Below, one piece after another: positions 26,856 through 35,827 of a stretch of 64,000 bases of DNA. The DNA comes from Flavobacterium sp. HBTb2-11-1 (lineage in GTDB: Bacteria; Bacteroidota; Bacteroidia; Flavobacteriales; Flavobacteriaceae): contig NZ_WUMO01000006.1 in NCBI RefSeq assembly GCF_009826975.1, forward strand, positions 62,001 through 126,000, given 5' to 3'. The notes under the pieces were generated by a model. It worked only from the letters and a program-made list of their open reading frames with translations, did not search any database and was not told the origin of the DNA. The position numbers and the translations under genes are program-made. Numbering within the stretch: the stretch's first letter is position 1; each line of letters begins with the position of its first letter.

Positions 26856-27700
26856 TGAAAAAAATTCTAGTAACTGGTGCAACAGGACAATTAGGATCTG
26901 AACTTTCAGTTTTAGCGCCTTTGCATACTCAATATGAATGGGTATTTGCAGATAGAACTCAAATTACATTAGATAATTTAGAAATACTTCAATCTCAATT
27001 AGAAGTAATTAACCCAAATATTATATTAAATTGCGGTGCTTATACAGCTGTTGACAAAGCTGAATCAGAAAAAGACTTAGCTTTTAAAGTAAATCATTTA
27101 GCAGTAGCGTTAATTGCAAAATATGCTAGAGAAAATAATGCTAGATTAATTCATGTTTCGACAGATTATGTATTTGATGGTTCTTCGTCCATTGCTTTAA
27201 CTGAAGAAGCTAAGACTAGTCCTATAAATGTTTACGGAGAAAGTAAATTGGCTGGTGAAATAACTTGCTTAAAAGAAAATCCTGAATCGATTATAATTAG
27301 AACTTCATGGGTTTACAGTAAGTTTGGAAATAACTTTGTTAAAACCATGCAAAGATTAATGCAGGAAAGAGATGAAATTAATGTGGTAAATGACCAGATT
27401 GGTTCTCCAACTTATGCTGCCGATCTTGCGCAAGCAATGATTGATATTATCGGATCTGCAAAATGGATTCCAGGAATTTATAATTATTCGAATGAAGGAG
27501 AAATCAGCTGGTATGAATTTGCGTTAAGCATTAAAGAGCTTGGAGGGTATAATTGTAAAGTTGGAGGGATTCCATCTTCATCTTACCCAACTCCAGCAAA
27601 AAGACCAAGTTATTCATTATTAAATAAGGAAAAAATAAAAAAAGTTTATAATGTTAATGTTCCGCACTACATAGAAAGTTTAAAAAAGATATTTGTTTAA
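26855..27700 (+). CDS. rmlD: dTDP-4-dehydrorhamnose reductase
   Basis: Last step of dTDP-L-rhamnose synthesis: NAD(P)H-dependent reduction at C4. The 281-residue SDR has the GATGQLGSEL loop (about 7-16), NCGAYTAVDKAESE, STDYVFDG and the catalytic Tyr-x3-Lys in NVYGESKLAGE (about 125-135). TSWVYSKFGNNFVKTM and DQIGSPTYAADLA are further family markers. It starts inside the rmlC stop codon region, so it is translationally coupled. A 64-bp A+T-rich spacer with a short tandem repeat separates it from rmlA. Confidence 0.96.
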   Translation: MKKILVTGATGQLGSELSVLAPLHTQYEWVFADRTQITLDNLEILQSQLEVINPNIILNCGAYTAVDKAESEKDLAFKVNHLAVALIAKYARENNARLIHVSTDYVFDGSSSIALTEEAKTSPINVYGESKLAGEITCLKENPESIIIRTSWVYSKFGNNFVKTMQRLMQERDEINVVNDQIGSPTYAADLAQAMIDIIGSAKWIPGIYNYSNEGEISWYEFALSIKELGGYNCKVGGIPSSSYPTPAKRPSYSLLNKEKIKKVYNVNVPHYIESLKKIFV

Positions 27701-27732
27701 AAACCTAAAATCAGAATTTTAGAAAACTTGAG

Positions 27733-27758
27733 AAATCTAAAATCTAAAATCTAAAATT
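27733..27758. repeat. Short tandem repeat (7-bp unit AAATCTA, three copies plus a partial)
   Basis: Three exact copies of AAATCTA (27733-27739, 27740-27746, 27747-27753) and a partial AAATT end eight bases before the rmlA ATG. The repeat sits in the rmlD-rmlA spacer. A similar A/T vocabulary (AATTAGATAATT) recurs in the inverted repeat at 59616-59797. No function is evident. Confidence 0.8.
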
Positions 27759-27764
27759 AATTTT

Positions 27765-28649
27765 ATGAAAGGTATTATATTAGCTGGAGGTTCTGGCACA
27801 AGATTGCACCCTTTAACATTAGCGGTAAGTAAACAACTAATGCCCGTTTATGACAAACCAATGATCTACTATCCATTGTCAACTTTGATGATGGCTGGAA
27901 TCAATGAGATTTTAATTATATCCACACCACATGATTTACCACATTTTAAAAAATTGCTGGGAGACGGTAGCACAATTGGCTGTAAATTTAGTTATGCAGA
28001 ACAGCCTAATCCTAACGGTTTAGCTCAAGCCTTTGTAATAGGCGAAGAATTTATCGGGAAAGATAAGGTGGCTTTAGTACTTGGTGACAATATCTTCTTT
28101 GGAACTAATATGCAACAACTTTTAAAAGATAATGCTGATCCAGAAGGAGGAGTTGTTTTTGCATACCATGTTTCAGACCCAGAACGATACGGAGTAGTTG
28201 AATTTGACGAAAATAAAAATGCCATTTCGATAGAAGAAAAACCTTTAGAGCCAAAATCAAATTATGCTGTTCCAGGGCTGTATTTTTATGATAATTCTGT
28301 TGTAGAGATAGCAAAAAATATTAAGCCAAGTGCTCGTGGTGAATATGAAATTACAGATGTGAATAAAGTATATCTTGAAAAAGGAAAATTAAAAGTTGGA
28401 ATTTTAAGCAGAGGGACTGCTTGGTTAGATACAGGAACTTTTAATAGTTTAATGCAAGCAGGACAATTTGTGCAAGTTTTAGAAGAAAGACAAGGCCTAA
28501 AAGTAGGATGCATTGAAGAAATTGCTTGGAGACAAGGTTTTATTGATGATGCAAGACTTGAAGAACTGGCTCAACCACTACTTAAATCAGGTTACGGAAC
28601 GTATCTTTTAGAGTTTTTAAGACAAAAGAAAAAAGGTGTTAAAGTTTAA
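27765..28649 (+). CDS. rmlA: Glucose-1-phosphate thymidylyltransferase
   Basis: Makes dTDP-glucose from glucose-1-phosphate and dTTP, the first step toward dTDP-L-rhamnose. The 294-residue protein has the complete family pattern: [20 protein letters not shown] (about 8-27), [28 protein letters not shown] with the metal Asp, [19 protein letters not shown] and [11 protein letters not shown]. It closes the rmlC-rmlD-rmlA cluster; rmlB is at 9825. An 84-bp gap follows before the CapD-type gene. Confidence 0.97.
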   Translation: MKGIILAGGSGTRLHPLTLAVSKQLMPVYDKPMIYYPLSTLMMAGINEILIISTPHDLPHFKKLLGDGSTIGCKFSYAEQPNPNGLAQAFVIGEEFIGKDKVALVLGDNIFFGTNMQQLLKDNADPEGGVVFAYHVSDPERYGVVEFDENKNAISIEEKPLEPKSNYAVPGLYFYDNSVVEIAKNIKPSARGEYEITDVNKVYLEKGKLKVGILSRGTAWLDTGTFNSLMQAGQFVQVLEERQGLKVGCIEEIAWRQGFIDDARLEELAQPLLKSGYGTYLLEFLRQKKKGVKV

Positions 28650-28733
28650 TTTGCATAAATAAGTAATTATTTAAAACCTTTAATTTGTATTTTTGTATAA
28701 AGTTCAAATTTTACTGACTTAAAAAAAGCTAAA

Positions 28734-30701
28734 TTGAATACAGAAAAACCACATAGTATAACGTCTTTATTGTATAAAACCTTTTCCCCAAGAAATCTTA
28801 GGGCAAATATCAATAATTTGAGTTATTTGCCGAGATGGATTATTGTTGCAATTGACGTAATGGTTTTGTTCTTTTCATTTTCATTCACTTATTTGCTCTT
28901 TGATGGAACGGCGATTGGATATATTATAACATCCCATGATTTTTATTTTGTAGCTAGTTTAATAACAGTAAATATATTTTTCTTTTGGCTTTTTAGAACC
29001 TACTCTGGTATTATTAGGCATTCATCATATATTGACGCCATAAAACTGCTTTTTTCTCAAATGTCAGTTTTAGTGTTTTTCTTATTTGTGAATTTAGTAT
29101 TTGAATTATACACAGGGCATAAAGCTTTTCTAAATACTGCTCTTTTTATTAATTTAGTTTTGTCTTTTTGTGGTTTGTTTTTATATCGTGTAATTGTAAA
29201 GCAGACTTTTGAAATGTATTTTTCGGAAAAAGCTACAACAAAGCTCGTGCGAACAGTTATTTATGGTACAGATGCAAATGCAATTTCAGTAGCTAATGCT
29301 TTAAAATTTGAAACTCCTTCACGATTTAAAATTGTTGGATTTGTAGATAAGAATAATCAGAATGCGTCTAAACGTATGCTGGATCTTCCTATTTTAATTT
29401 TAAGAAAAAAACTTCCAGCCCTTATGCGTTCCGTTGCAGCTGAGGGAGTTATTATTGCTGACAAAAGTTTAACAAAAGATGAACAGTTAATTATTGTTGA
29501 TCAGTGTTTAGAGTTTAACTACAGAGTATATACCGTTCCACTAATATCTGATTGGGAAAACCAAAAAGAGATTTCTCAGAAAGTAAAAAATATACAGATC
29601 GAAGATCTATTAGAAAGAAAACCTATAGTTTTAGATAGCAAATCAATCTCTAAACAATTAAAAGATAAAACAATTTTAATTACTGGAGCTGCTGGTTCAA
29701 TTGGAAGCGAGATTGTAAGACAGGTTCTGAATTTCAATCCGAAAAATGTTATTGTTTTAGATCATGCTGAGACGCCTTTACATAATTTATGTTTAGAAAC
29801 GCAAGCCATGAATTTTACCACTAAAATTGTTGCTGTAATTGCAGACGTTAGAAGCAAAAAAGCATTGGATAAAGTTTTTAAAAACTATAATCCCCATGTT
29901 GTTTTTCATGCTGCAGCATATAAGCACGTTCCTTTGATGGAAGAAAACCCTGCTCAGGCAATTCAGACTAACATAAAAGGAACTAAAAACCTTGCGGATT
30001 TAGCTTGTAAATATCGAGTGAAGAAATTTGTAATGGTTTCTACAGATAAAGCTGTAAATCCAAGTAACGTAATGGGCGCAAGTAAGCGTATCGCTGAAAA
30101 ATATGTTCAATCTTTGTTCTTAAAAAATCAAAGAGAAAATGTTGAAGGAGGTACTAAATTTATTACGACTCGTTTTGGAAATGTTCTAGGATCAAATGGA
30201 TCCGTTGTTCCTTTATTTACGAAACAAATTGCAGAAGGAGGGCCTGTAACTATTACGCATCAAGATATTATTCGTTATTTCATGACAATCCCAGAAGCTT
30301 GCCAATTGGTATTAGAAGCAGGTGCGATGGGTAATGGTGGAGAAATCTATATTTTTGATATGGGTAAACCCGTTAGAATTATTGATTTAGCACGAAAAAT
30401 GATTAAATTGGCCGGTTTTATACCAGATAAAGAAATTAAAATTAAAATTGTTGGTCTAAGACCTGGAGAAAAACTTTATGAAGAATTATTGAATGATACT
30501 TCTAAAACTCTTCCAACATATCACAATAAGATCATGATTGCACAAGAGATTCAAGATGAGTACGAAACCCTTCATAATGATGTTGATGAATTAATTGGCA
30601 TTGCTGATTTTTACGAAAATGATGATATAGTAGCAAAGATGAAAAAAATTGTTCCAGAATTTAAAAGTATGAATTCTACTTTTGAAGTTTTAGACAAATA
30701 A
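28734..30701 (+). CDS. CapD/WbpM-type UDP-HexNAc 4,6-dehydratase (membrane form)
   Basis: Forms UDP-4-keto-6-deoxy-HexNAc, the precursor for bacillosamine, AADGal, QuiNAc or FucNAc. The 655-residue protein has four N-terminal membrane segments (about 33-170), a CoA-binding-like Rossmann domain, then the SDR catalytic domain with ITGAAGSIGSEIVRQV (about 316-331), HAAAYKHVPLMEENP, VSTDKAVNPSNVMGASKR and RFGNVLGSNGSVVPLF. The start is a TTG at 28734; there is no in-frame ATG before residue 43, which would delete the first membrane segment. TATTTTTG at 28688 is a lone -7-like element. A strong hairpin at 30735 closes this block. Confidence 0.93.
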   Translation: MNTEKPHSITSLLYKTFSPRNLRANINNLSYLPRWIIVAIDVMVLFFSFSFTYLLFDGTAIGYIITSHDFYFVASLITVNIFFFWLFRTYSGIIRHSSYIDAIKLLFSQMSVLVFFLFVNLVFELYTGHKAFLNTALFINLVLSFCGLFLYRVIVKQTFEMYFSEKATTKLVRTVIYGTDANAISVANALKFETPSRFKIVGFVDKNNQNASKRMLDLPILILRKKLPALMRSVAAEGVIIADKSLTKDEQLIIVDQCLEFNYRVYTVPLISDWENQKEISQKVKNIQIEDLLERKPIVLDSKSISKQLKDKTILITGAAGSIGSEIVRQVLNFNPKNVIVLDHAETPLHNLCLETQAMNFTTKIVAVIADVRSKKALDKVFKNYNPHVVFHAAAYKHVPLMEENPAQAIQTNIKGTKNLADLACKYRVKKFVMVSTDKAVNPSNVMGASKRIAEKYVQSLFLKNQRENVEGGTKFITTRFGNVLGSNGSVVPLFTKQIAEGGPVTITHQDIIRYFMTIPEACQLVLEAGAMGNGGEIYIFDMGKPVRIIDLARKMIKLAGFIPDKEIKIKIVGLRPGEKLYEELLNDTSKTLPTYHNKIMIAQEIQDEYETLHNDVDELIGIADFYENDDIVAKMKKIVPEFKSMNSTFEVLDK

Positions 30702-30734
30702 TATATTAAAGCAAAATAATAATTTCAATATAAG

Positions 30735-30765
30735 CAAAAGGTGTTTTTTTTTAAAACGCCTTTTG
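30735..30765 (+). terminator. Strong hairpin terminator behind the CapD-type gene
   Basis: A 13-bp stem (30735-30747 with 30753-30765, one T-G wobble) closes on a five-T loop. A-rich and T-rich flanks make it possibly usable in both directions. It lies 34 bases after the CapD-type stop codon and separates the Wzx/WbpL half of the locus from the Wzm/Wzt half. Confidence 0.75.
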
Positions 30766-30838
30766 ACATTTTTAAACAAATTTTAAAATGTTAAAAATCT
30801 TGTTAATTTTTTAAAAATAAGATCTTCTGTTCTTTTAA

Positions 30839-31702
30839 ATGGATTCTAAAAACACAAATGATTGGCTGTTTGAAATAACACCCAAAAATAAATTCTTTTC
30901 GCTAAATTTTAAAGAGATTTGGCAATACCGAGATTTATTAATGCTCTTTGTAAAAAGAGACATAATTACAGTTTATAAGCAGACGGTTTTAGGACCACTT
31001 TGGTATCTTATCCAGCCTTTGTTTACTTCTATAACTTTTACGATAATATTTAATAATGTTGCTGGAATTAAGACAGGATCCATTCCGCCATTTTTATTTA
31101 ATCTGGGAGGAATCATGGTTTGGAATTATTTTACTGCCTGTTTGAATGGGACTTCAGATACATTTAAATCTAATGCTAGTATATTTGGAAAAGTATATTT
31201 CCCAAGAATTATAACACCCTTATCAATAGTTATCTCAAACTTGATCAAATTTGGAATTCAATTTGGAATATTTATTTTCTTTTACATTTTGTTTTATTTT
31301 CGAGGAGCTGACCTAAGCCTTAATATATCAATATTATTTTTCCCAATTTTAATTTCATTTATGGGAATTTTAGGATTAGGTTTGGGAATGATGATCTCTT
31401 CAATGGTTACAAAATATAGGGATTTAAATAATTTAGTTAGTTTTGGCGTGCAATTACTAATGTATATATCTGCTGTAATGTATCCAATGGAATTAATAAA
31501 AGAAAAGCTTCCAAAATTTGGTTGGATTGTAGAATATAACCCATTGGCTTATGTAATAGAAACGTCGCGATATATGCTTTTAAACATTGGGAGGATATCA
31601 ATTTTAGGGTTAGTATATACAATGGCAGTTACGTTAGTTGTCTTTTTTGCTGGATTGTTAGTTTTTAATAGAACAGAAAAAAGCTTTATTGATACCGTAT
31701 AA
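30839..31702 (+). CDS. wzm: Wzm-type polysaccharide ABC exporter, permease subunit
   Basis: Inner-membrane half of an ABC-2 exporter that moves finished polyprenyl-linked glycan chains to the periplasm. The 287-residue protein starts with an amphipathic region, then the conserved LLMLFVKRDIITVYKQTVLGPLWYLIQP (first half of the family signature), and has six hydrophobic segments. The ATPase partner begins immediately after its stop codon. No clear TAnnTTTG promoter was found in the 137-bp gap before it, so its expression control is unclear. Confidence 0.94.
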   Translation: MDSKNTNDWLFEITPKNKFFSLNFKEIWQYRDLLMLFVKRDIITVYKQTVLGPLWYLIQPLFTSITFTIIFNNVAGIKTGSIPPFLFNLGGIMVWNYFTACLNGTSDTFKSNASIFGKVYFPRIITPLSIVISNLIKFGIQFGIFIFFYILFYFRGADLSLNISILFFPILISFMGILGLGLGMMISSMVTKYRDLNNLVSFGVQLLMYISAVMYPMELIKEKLPKFGWIVEYNPLAYVIETSRYMLLNIGRISILGLVYTMAVTLVVFFAGLLVFNRTEKSFIDTV

Positions 31703-32983
31703 ATGAAAGATATTATTTTAAAGGCCGAAAATATTTCGAAACAATATCGTTTGGGAGAAGTTGGAACTGGAACTTTAAGTCACGATTTGAATAGATGGTG
31801 GCATAAAATTCGCGGAAAAGAAAATCCATATTTAAAAATTGGCGATACTAACGATCGCTCTACAAAAGGAACTTCAGATTATGTTTGGGCTCTACAAGAT
31901 ATTAATTTTGAAGTTCAAAGAGGTGAGGTCATAGGAATTATAGGAAAAAATGGAGCAGGAAAATCTACACTTTTAAAAATTCTTTCAAAAGTAACCGCTC
32001 CAACTACTGGTAGTATAAAATCCCGCGGAAGAATAGCATCTTTGTTAGAAGTAGGTACAGGTTTTAATGGTGAAATGACTGGAAGAGAAAATGTTTTTCT
32101 CAATGGAGCCATTTTAGGGATGACCAAAAAAGAAATTACCTCAAAACTAGACGAGATTATTGAATTCTCAGGATGTGAACGTTATATTGATACTCCTGTA
32201 AAAAGATATAGCTCTGGAATGACTGTTCGTTTGGCATTTGCTGTTGCTGCTTTTCTTGAACCTGAAATTTTGGTAGTAGATGAGGTTTTGGCGGTTGGTG
32301 ACGCTGAATTTCAGAAAAAGGCAATTGGGAAAATGCAAGATATCTCTAAAGGACAGGGTAGAACTGTTTTATTTGTTAGTCATAATATGGCTGCAGTTAA
32401 AAGCTTGTGTACTAAAGGCATAGTGATGCAATTTGGAAAAGTAATCTTTGAGGGTGGTATTGAAGATAGCATAAATTATTATTCTGAAGTTTTCTCAGAA
32501 ACATTTAAAGATGAGGCTGCCCATAAAGATTATGCAAATAAAATTGAAGTTAGAGCTTCAAACTTTGAAGTTAATGGCAAGCTTATCAATAGTGGAGCTG
32601 CATTATTTTTAGGACAAAAAATTAAAATGAAATTACAGTTTCTAATAAAAGATAATTTAGACGATGTATCGATTGCTTTTGATGTGATTAACAGAAATGG
32701 AGAATTGGTTTCCCACTTAACAAATGAAGACGATGGGTTCTATATTTATAAATTAGGAACTGGTGATTTTTTAAACATTGAAATTGAAACAGCAGAATTA
32801 CTATTTATACCGGGGTATTATTCTATAAATCTTTGGGTAGGAATAGCTCAAACACAAGGTTTGTATGAAATTAAGAATTTTTTTTCTTTCGTGTTGGAAC
32901 AAAGTAATTATTCAAAAAGAACCAAAGCTTTACCACAACATGCAAAAATGTATTTGCATTCTAATTGGCACATATCTGAATAA
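31703..32983 (+). CDS. wzt: Wzt-type polysaccharide ABC exporter, ATPase with C-terminal glycan-binding domain
   Basis: Cytoplasmic ATPase of the Wzm/Wzt exporter. The 426 residues contain Walker A (GKNGAGKST, about 80-88), the Wzt-specific SLLEVGTGFNGEMTGREN segment, the signature YSSGMTVRLAFA (about 168-179), Walker B plus DEVLAVGD (about 190-200), and the SHNM switch histidine. About 140 extra residues (280-426) match the Wzt C-terminal beta-sandwich. In O9a-type systems this domain recognises a terminal modification of the finished chain, which implies a capped polymer. It directly follows wzm with no gap. Confidence 0.94.
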   Translation: MKDIILKAENISKQYRLGEVGTGTLSHDLNRWWHKIRGKENPYLKIGDTNDRSTKGTSDYVWALQDINFEVQRGEVIGIIGKNGAGKSTLLKILSKVTAPTTGSIKSRGRIASLLEVGTGFNGEMTGRENVFLNGAILGMTKKEITSKLDEIIEFSGCERYIDTPVKRYSSGMTVRLAFAVAAFLEPEILVVDEVLAVGDAEFQKKAIGKMQDISKGQGRTVLFVSHNMAAVKSLCTKGIVMQFGKVIFEGGIEDSINYYSEVFSETFKDEAAHKDYANKIEVRASNFEVNGKLINSGAALFLGQKIKMKLQFLIKDNLDDVSIAFDVINRNGELVSHLTNEDDGFYIYKLGTGDFLNIEIETAELLFIPGYYSINLWVGIAQTQGLYEIKNFFSFVLEQSNYSKRTKALPQHAKMYLHSNWHISE

Positions 32984-32989
32984 CTAAAG

Positions 32990-33877
32990 ATGATTAAGAG
33001 ATTTTTTTTAAGAAGTTTAAGTTCTTTCCGTTTTTTAGTTTTTGAAATAATTAGAGCTCCATTTTATTCTTTATTTGTACAAGATATTTCACAGTCTTTA
33101 TCTCATACTATCTCAATTGTATCTACAAAAGAGACTTTGGATGAAGTTGAATCCTCAATAATAAATAATCAAAGAGGCGCTTATTTAAGATTTGGAGACG
33201 GAGATGTTTTTCTGATGAACGGAGGAAAGGACTCTTATCAAACAAATAATAAAAAGCTTTCAGAAGAAATGAAAGAAGTCTTTTTGATGCAAGGTTCGCA
33301 TATTTACAAATGTCTAGCAATACATTCGGATAGATTTGGGTACGAAAAAGGAATGTCAAAGGGAAATCACAAAAATGAAGATAAACTTGCATTAAAATTA
33401 TTTACTGATTGCTTTATATATTTTGTAGGTTGTAGAATATATAGTCCAGTCGCTTTACATTTTAGTTCTACGAATAATGTTTTAAGAGCAAATTCATTTT
33501 TAAAAACTTTAAAAAAATATACTAAAATATTTGTTGGAAATCAATCAGTGGATATGGATCTAAAAGAATTGCTTTTTGGATGTAAAACAGTGCATGTAAG
33601 AACTCCTGAAAAAGATGCTTATGCAGAAATTGATAGAATTGAAAATGAGGTACTGAACTTAATTTCAGCAAATGATGGCTTTTTTGTAATAACTATTGCA
33701 ATGGGGTGCTCAGGTAGGCCATTGATGAAAAGAATTTGGGACCAAAATCAAAATGTTTTTTTATTTGATTTTGGTAGTTTATTAGATGGAATCTCAGGGA
33801 AAAATTCTAGGAAATGGCTAGAAATAAATAATCTAGATCTTAATTTATTATTACGAGGATTAGACGCAATCGAATGA
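32990..33877 (+). CDS. GT-D fold (DUF1792-like) glycosyltransferase
   Basis: A 295-residue protein whose AYLRFGDGDVFLMNGG segment (about residues 60-75) resembles the FGDGE signature of GT-D/DUF1792 transferases. The rest fits as well: an SEEMKEVFLMQG helix, an SPVALHF stretch, then VRTPEKDAYAEIDRIENEV and an ITIAMGCSGRPLMKRIWD phosphate-loop-like region. GT-D enzymes of this type add sugars in protein O-glycans and polysaccharides; the substrate here is unknown. It follows wzt by 6 bp and overlaps the next GT gene by 4 bp. Confidence 0.72.
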   Translation: MIKRFFLRSLSSFRFLVFEIIRAPFYSLFVQDISQSLSHTISIVSTKETLDEVESSIINNQRGAYLRFGDGDVFLMNGGKDSYQTNNKKLSEEMKEVFLMQGSHIYKCLAIHSDRFGYEKGMSKGNHKNEDKLALKLFTDCFIYFVGCRIYSPVALHFSSTNNVLRANSFLKTLKKYTKIFVGNQSVDMDLKELLFGCKTVHVRTPEKDAYAEIDRIENEVLNLISANDGFFVITIAMGCSGRPLMKRIWDQNQNVFLFDFGSLLDGISGKNSRKWLEINNLDLNLLLRGLDAIE

Positions 33878-34800
33878 AAGATAAAAGAGTTGGAGTTGTA
33901 ATAGTTACATTCAATGGAATGAAATGGATTGAGAAATGTCTGGCTAGCTTAATGGATAGTACTATTCCGCTATCCATAATTGTAGTAGACAATAATAGTA
34001 CTGATGATACTGTTTCATTTATAAAAAATAATTTCAATAATGTACTTCTATTCGAACAAACTAAAAATCTAGGATTTGGAAAAGCAAATAACCTAGGGAT
34101 AAGTTACGCGCTAAGACAGAATGTTGATTTTGTTTTTTTATTAAATCAAGATGCTTGGATCGAGCGAGATACTATACTAAATCTTATTGTTGCGTATCAG
34201 AAAGAACCGCAATATGGAATTGTTAGCCCAATGCATTTAAATGGTAGAGGAGATGCTTTAGACTATAAATTTTCATTATATATAAACCCTTCAAGGTGTA
34301 AAAATATATACTCGGACATTTATTTAAAGAGTATAAAAACGACTATTTACGAAGCTGATTTTGTTAATGCCGCTGCTTGGCTGATTTCAAGAGAATGTAT
34401 AGAAAAAGTTGGCGGGTTTAATCCTTCTTTTTTCCATTACGGAGAAGACGATAACTACATACAAAGAATTAAATTCCATTCTTTTAAGTTAGGTGTATTA
34501 CCTACTTCTACTATTTTTCATGATAGAGATACTGCTTTACATAGCAATATATATTTTCAAGATGAAGAGGTACTTTATCAAAGATCATTAGTTTTAAAAT
34601 TTTCTGATCCATCTAATAATTATGGTTTTCAAAGTGAATATAAAATAAATTTTCTTGCATTTGCAAGGTCTATTGTTTTTTTGAATACAAGAGCTATTAA
34701 AAAGAATATTTTGAAAATCAGGATTTTAAACCAATTAGATAAGGAGAATATCTTAAAAAACAAAAATGAAAGTAAAAAAATAAAACCATCTTTTCTATAG
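33874..34800 (+). CDS. Family 2 glycosyltransferase
   Basis: A 308-residue GT2 protein: VGVVIVTFNGMKWIEKCLASL, VVDNNSTDDTV, NLGFGKANNLGISYA and the metal motif LLNQDAWIE (about 90-98). The downstream FFHYGEDDNYIQRI would hold the catalytic base. The C-terminal 40 residues are strongly basic (many Lys), consistent with membrane-surface binding. It belongs to the GT group following the Wzm/Wzt exporter, overlapping the upstream GT-D gene by 4 bp. Donor sugar not predictable. Confidence 0.87.
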   Translation: MKDKRVGVVIVTFNGMKWIEKCLASLMDSTIPLSIIVVDNNSTDDTVSFIKNNFNNVLLFEQTKNLGFGKANNLGISYALRQNVDFVFLLNQDAWIERDTILNLIVAYQKEPQYGIVSPMHLNGRGDALDYKFSLYINPSRCKNIYSDIYLKSIKTTIYEADFVNAAAWLISRECIEKVGGFNPSFFHYGEDDNYIQRIKFHSFKLGVLPTSTIFHDRDTALHSNIYFQDEEVLYQRSLVLKFSDPSNNYGFQSEYKINFLAFARSIVFLNTRAIKKNILKIRILNQLDKENILKNKNESKKIKPSFL

Positions 34801-34804
34801 TTAA

Positions 34805-35776
34805 ATGAATAATCCATTAATCTCAATAATAATCCCAACTTTCAACCGTGCACATTTAATAGGTGAGACACTAGATAGTGTACTAAAACAAAATTATCAA
34901 AATTGGGAATGCATTATTGTTGATGATGGTTCAACGGATAGTACTGTAGAAGTAGTTAATAGATATGTAAAAAAAGATAGTCGTTTTCAATTTCATGATC
35001 GCCCCTCCGATAGAAAACCTGGTGGGAACGCTTCTAGAAATTATGGATTTGAATTAGGCAAAGGTGAGTTTGTTAACTGGTTTGATGATGATGACATAAT
35101 GATCGATACTTTTCTTAGCGAAAAGCTCGAACTGTTTTCTGAAGAGATTGATCTAGTTATCTGCTCAGGAATTTATACCGATCAAAACCTGAACGCATTG
35201 GAAAATATAGATTTAAAAATAAAATCTTACTTATTTAAAGACTATGTTTTATGGAAACTTCAAATACTTACTCCGTCGATTCTTTTTAGAAGAAGCTTCT
35301 TAAATAATAAAGAATTGTTTAACGTTACTATTACAAGAGGCCAAGAAACAGAACTTTTTTCAAGATTATTCTATAATTTGAGCCCAGAAAAGTTTAAAAT
35401 CTTAAATAAACCATTGTTTTTGTATCGCCAGCACATTAAAACAAAAAGTGCTGCAAACTTTAGTTATGTAAAACTATTTGAGGAATCTAGAACGATAATT
35501 GCAGTTGAGAATTTGAAAAAAAGTATTCAATTGAATGATTTAGAGTTAATTGGCCAATATTGTTTGATTATAGTACATTCATTTTATAGAGGGTTAGAGC
35601 AAAAACATTTAAAAAAAAGTTTTTTTATTTTACGAAAAGCTAGTATGTCATTCTTTATAATAAACAAAAAAATAGGAATTGAATTTTTTTTAAGCTCATG
35701 TCTCTTTATTTTAATTAATAGAGGTAGTTATAAAGTTGAAAAATATTTTAAAAAATCGATAAAAAAAGCATTATGA
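34805..35776 (+). CDS. Family 2 glycosyltransferase
   Basis: A 323-residue GT2 enzyme with ISIIIPTFNRAHLIGETLDSVL at the N-terminus, VDDGSTDSTVEVV, a GGNASRNYGFELGKGEFVNW segment and the metal motif WFDDDDIMI (about 92-100). The SRNxGxxxAxGE pattern is classical for the WcaA-like class. The C-terminal half carries hydrophobic helices near residues 275-310 that may associate with the membrane. A 51-bp gap follows, with no recognised signal. Confidence 0.88.
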   Translation: MNNPLISIIIPTFNRAHLIGETLDSVLKQNYQNWECIIVDDGSTDSTVEVVNRYVKKDSRFQFHDRPSDRKPGGNASRNYGFELGKGEFVNWFDDDDIMIDTFLSEKLELFSEEIDLVICSGIYTDQNLNALENIDLKIKSYLFKDYVLWKLQILTPSILFRRSFLNNKELFNVTITRGQETELFSRLFYNLSPEKFKILNKPLFLYRQHIKTKSAANFSYVKLFEESRTIIAVENLKKSIQLNDLELIGQYCLIIVHSFYRGLEQKHLKKSFFILRKASMSFFIINKKIGIEFFLSSCLFILINRGSYKVEKYFKKSIKKAL

Positions 35777-35827
35777 TAAGTTCTTTGCAAAGCAGCGAAG
35801 TAGACAAAAAATATTTAGCTCAATAAT

